14,451 bases of DNA from an uncultured Selenomonadales bacterium. Its GTDB lineage: Bacteria; Bacillota; Negativicutes; Selenomonadales; Selenomonadaceae. How positions within the stretch are numbered: the stretch's first letter is position 1; each line of letters starts with the position of its first letter. Shown here piece by piece: positions 13,403-14,451 of this stretch. Under the pieces are notes generated by a model. That model was not told the origin of the DNA. It made no database searches and saw only the letters and a list, made by a program, of their open reading frames with translations. The DNA is taken from positions 1 through 14,451 of the forward strand of contig CALFJE010000081.1 of assembly GCA_937877545.1 (NCBI GenBank), given 5' to 3'. The position numbers and the translations under genes are program-made.

Positions 13403-14363
13403 AGCCGACCGCCTTTAACGCCGCGTCCATGGTTTGCATACCTTGCGCCCGCCCGCTCATCATGACGTTTGGAAGTTGAACGTATTTGCCCTGCCGAATC
13501 AGCGAACGCGCCGCAGGATTCGCGATTAAGACTTCCGCCGCGCAGGTTCGTCCCCGCGCCGTTTTGACCAGCTGTTGAGAAATTATCGCGCTGAATTCGT
13601 CGGCAAAAAGGTCGCGTATTGCGTCGCGCTGAACAAGCGGGAACATGGTTTCGACGCGCATAGCCGTTTCCGCCGCCGAACGCGTGTGCAACGTTGCCAA
13701 AACCAGCACGCCCGCCGCCGAGGCTTCAAGTGCCGCGTGCATGGTCGCCGCGTCGCGTATCTCCCCGATTAGCAACACGTCGGGCATTTCGCGCATTGCC
13801 GTCCGTATCGCCGCCGCGAAGTCTAAAAAATCTTGTCCGAGTTCCCGTTGGCTCACGAACGACCTTTCCGCCGAGTATTCAAATTCTATCGGGTCTTCGA
13901 GCGTCAGCAGGTGACACGGGCGCAATTTTATCAGTTCGTTGAGGAAGGCGGCAAGCGTCGTTGATTTGCCCGAACCCGTCCGCCCCGTCACGAGGATTAA
14001 ACCCTGCGCGGCTGTAAAGAATTTCCTAAGCGCGGACGGCGCACCGAGTTGTTCGAGAGTAGGAATATCCTTGGCGATAAGTCTTAGAGCTAAGGCGGGG
14101 GCTTTGCGCTGATAATAGACGTTGACGCGGAAACGGCGATTGGCGACGGTGTAAGAGAAATCGACCGCCAAATTTTTATCCAGCTCCTCGCGCAGTCGCG
14201 GCGTCAACAGTTCCGCCAGAAAGCCTTCGACCTCCCGCGCAGATAATGCCGCGCCGCGTTGAAACAATTCGCCCGCCGCACGAAAAAAAGGCGGCTGCCC
14301 GACCGTCAGATGAACGTCCGACGCGTCGAGGCGCACCGCTTCCGCCAATAATTCATTCAGCAT
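13389..14363 (-). CDS. pilT: PilT-type pilus retraction ATPase
   Basis: The 324-residue hexameric motor protein has an N-terminal PAS-like half (LLAEAVRLDASDVHLTVGQPP) and a RecA-like half: Walker A GRTGSGKST (127-135), Asp box TLEDPIEF (154-161), Walker B MPDVLLIGEIRD (193-204), His box LATLHT (222-227). The C-terminal segment AARSLIRQGK (284-293) corresponds to the AIRNLIREGK retraction motif of PilT, which separates it from PilB/GspE. Family proteins depolymerise type IV pili for twitching and DNA uptake. The start is ATG 14363, with AAGGAG in front; the TTG one codon earlier is less likely. A clear promoter is not visible upstream, so the gene may be read from beyond the window. Confidence 0.9.
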   Translation of the reverse strand: MLNELLAEAVRLDASDVHLTVGQPPFFRAAGELFQRGAALSAREVEGFLAELLTPRLREELDKNLAVDFSYTVANRRFRVNVYYQRKAPALALRLIAKDIPTLEQLGAPSALRKFFTAAQGLILVTGRTGSGKSTTLAAFLNELIKLRPCHLLTLEDPIEFEYSAERSFVSQRELGQDFLDFAAAIRTAMREMPDVLLIGEIRDAATMHAALEASAAGVLVLATLHTRSAAETAMRVETMFPLVQRDAIRDLFADEFSAIISQQLVKTARGRTCAAEVLIANPAARSLIRQGKYVQLPNVMMSGRAQGMQTMDAALKAVGYEKV

Positions 14364-14399
14364 CAAATTCTCCTTTATAAAGAAAACATCGCGTATTTT

Positions 14400-14423
14400 G
14401 GAGCCGTCATGGATGACGGCTCC
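14400..14423. repeat. Perfect palindrome upstream of pilT
   Basis: Arms GGAGCCGTCAT (14400-14410) and ATGACGGCTCC (14413-14423) flank GG. It lies 37 bases before the pilT start. No T-run follows on either strand in a terminator position (minus-strand continuation is AAAATA). It may be a regulator site, a transcript hairpin or another member of the palindromic repeats. Confidence 0.7.
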
Positions 14424-14434
14424 GCCGCCGGCGC

Positions 14435-14451
14435 ATTTGCGTGACGCAAAT
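14435..14451. repeat. Second palindrome at the window edge
   Basis: ATTTGCGTGACGCAAAT has eight-base arms around one G and reaches the last base of the window, so it may be longer. Its odd-length centre CGTGACG is the reverse complement of the centre of the 1115-1129 palindrome (CGTCACG). No gene was seen at 14364-14451. Confidence 0.7.

Noticed and set aside
14364..14399. Promoter directly before pilT
   Set aside because: The TATA-like bases overlap the ribosome binding site, and there is no matching -35 at a suitable distance.

Overview
The window looks like chromosomal DNA from a diderm member of the Firmicutes, most likely a Negativicute (Selenomonadales or a relative). The reasoning is inferential. 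A YqhQ-type DUF1385 protein, a zinc-type L31, a clostridial-style FtsE and AGGAG-type ribosome binding sites point to Firmicutes. A five-helix phosphoethanolamine-transferase-like enzyme and a minor-pilin operon of type IV pilus/type II secretion character point to an outer membrane.

Layout. (1) 181-4534, minus strand: one probable operon read right to left. It runs putative sugar O-methyltransferase, rpmE (L31), PmtA-like phospholipid N-methyltransferase, phosphoethanolamine-transferase-like sulfatase-fold enzyme, then yqhQ. The transferase is split by a run of 11 G on its coding strand; 10 G would restore one 572-residue protein. (2) 4554-4607: two back-to-back promoters sharing one -10 region. 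(3) 4633-5943, plus: a ClpX-type unfoldase with an unusually long zinc knuckle, followed by a hairpin terminator. (4) 6045-9030, plus: a MacB-type ABC ATPase, a family-2 glycosyltransferase and the MacB-type permease, so the glycosyltransferase sits inside the transporter operon. (5) 9365-14363, minus: pilT, pilC, an FtsE-like ATPase with its own strong promoter and no FtsX next to it, then four overlapping prepilin genes in the order GspH/I/J/K-like (FimT/PilV/PilW/PilX-like).

The most unusual signal is not a gene. At four places a gene end has been duplicated, with unrelated sequence between the copies: the yqhQ 3' end, the yqhQ 5' end, the convergent junction of the permease and the last pilin (three copies, two spacers), and the pilC 3' end. 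The repeats are 42 to 197 bases or more. Three of the four spacers are related in sequence, and in each of those three a perfect or near-perfect palindrome abuts the start of a repeat copy. This suggests a family of small palindromic elements that insert with long duplications of the target, or a template-switching repair process that keeps copying in the same dispersed repeat.

The genes suggest an envelope-centred neighbourhood: lipid and sugar methylation, phosphoethanolamine-type decoration, export by a MacB-type pump, and pilus or pseudopilus assembly. RNA genes, CRISPR arrays and insertion-sequence transposases were not seen.
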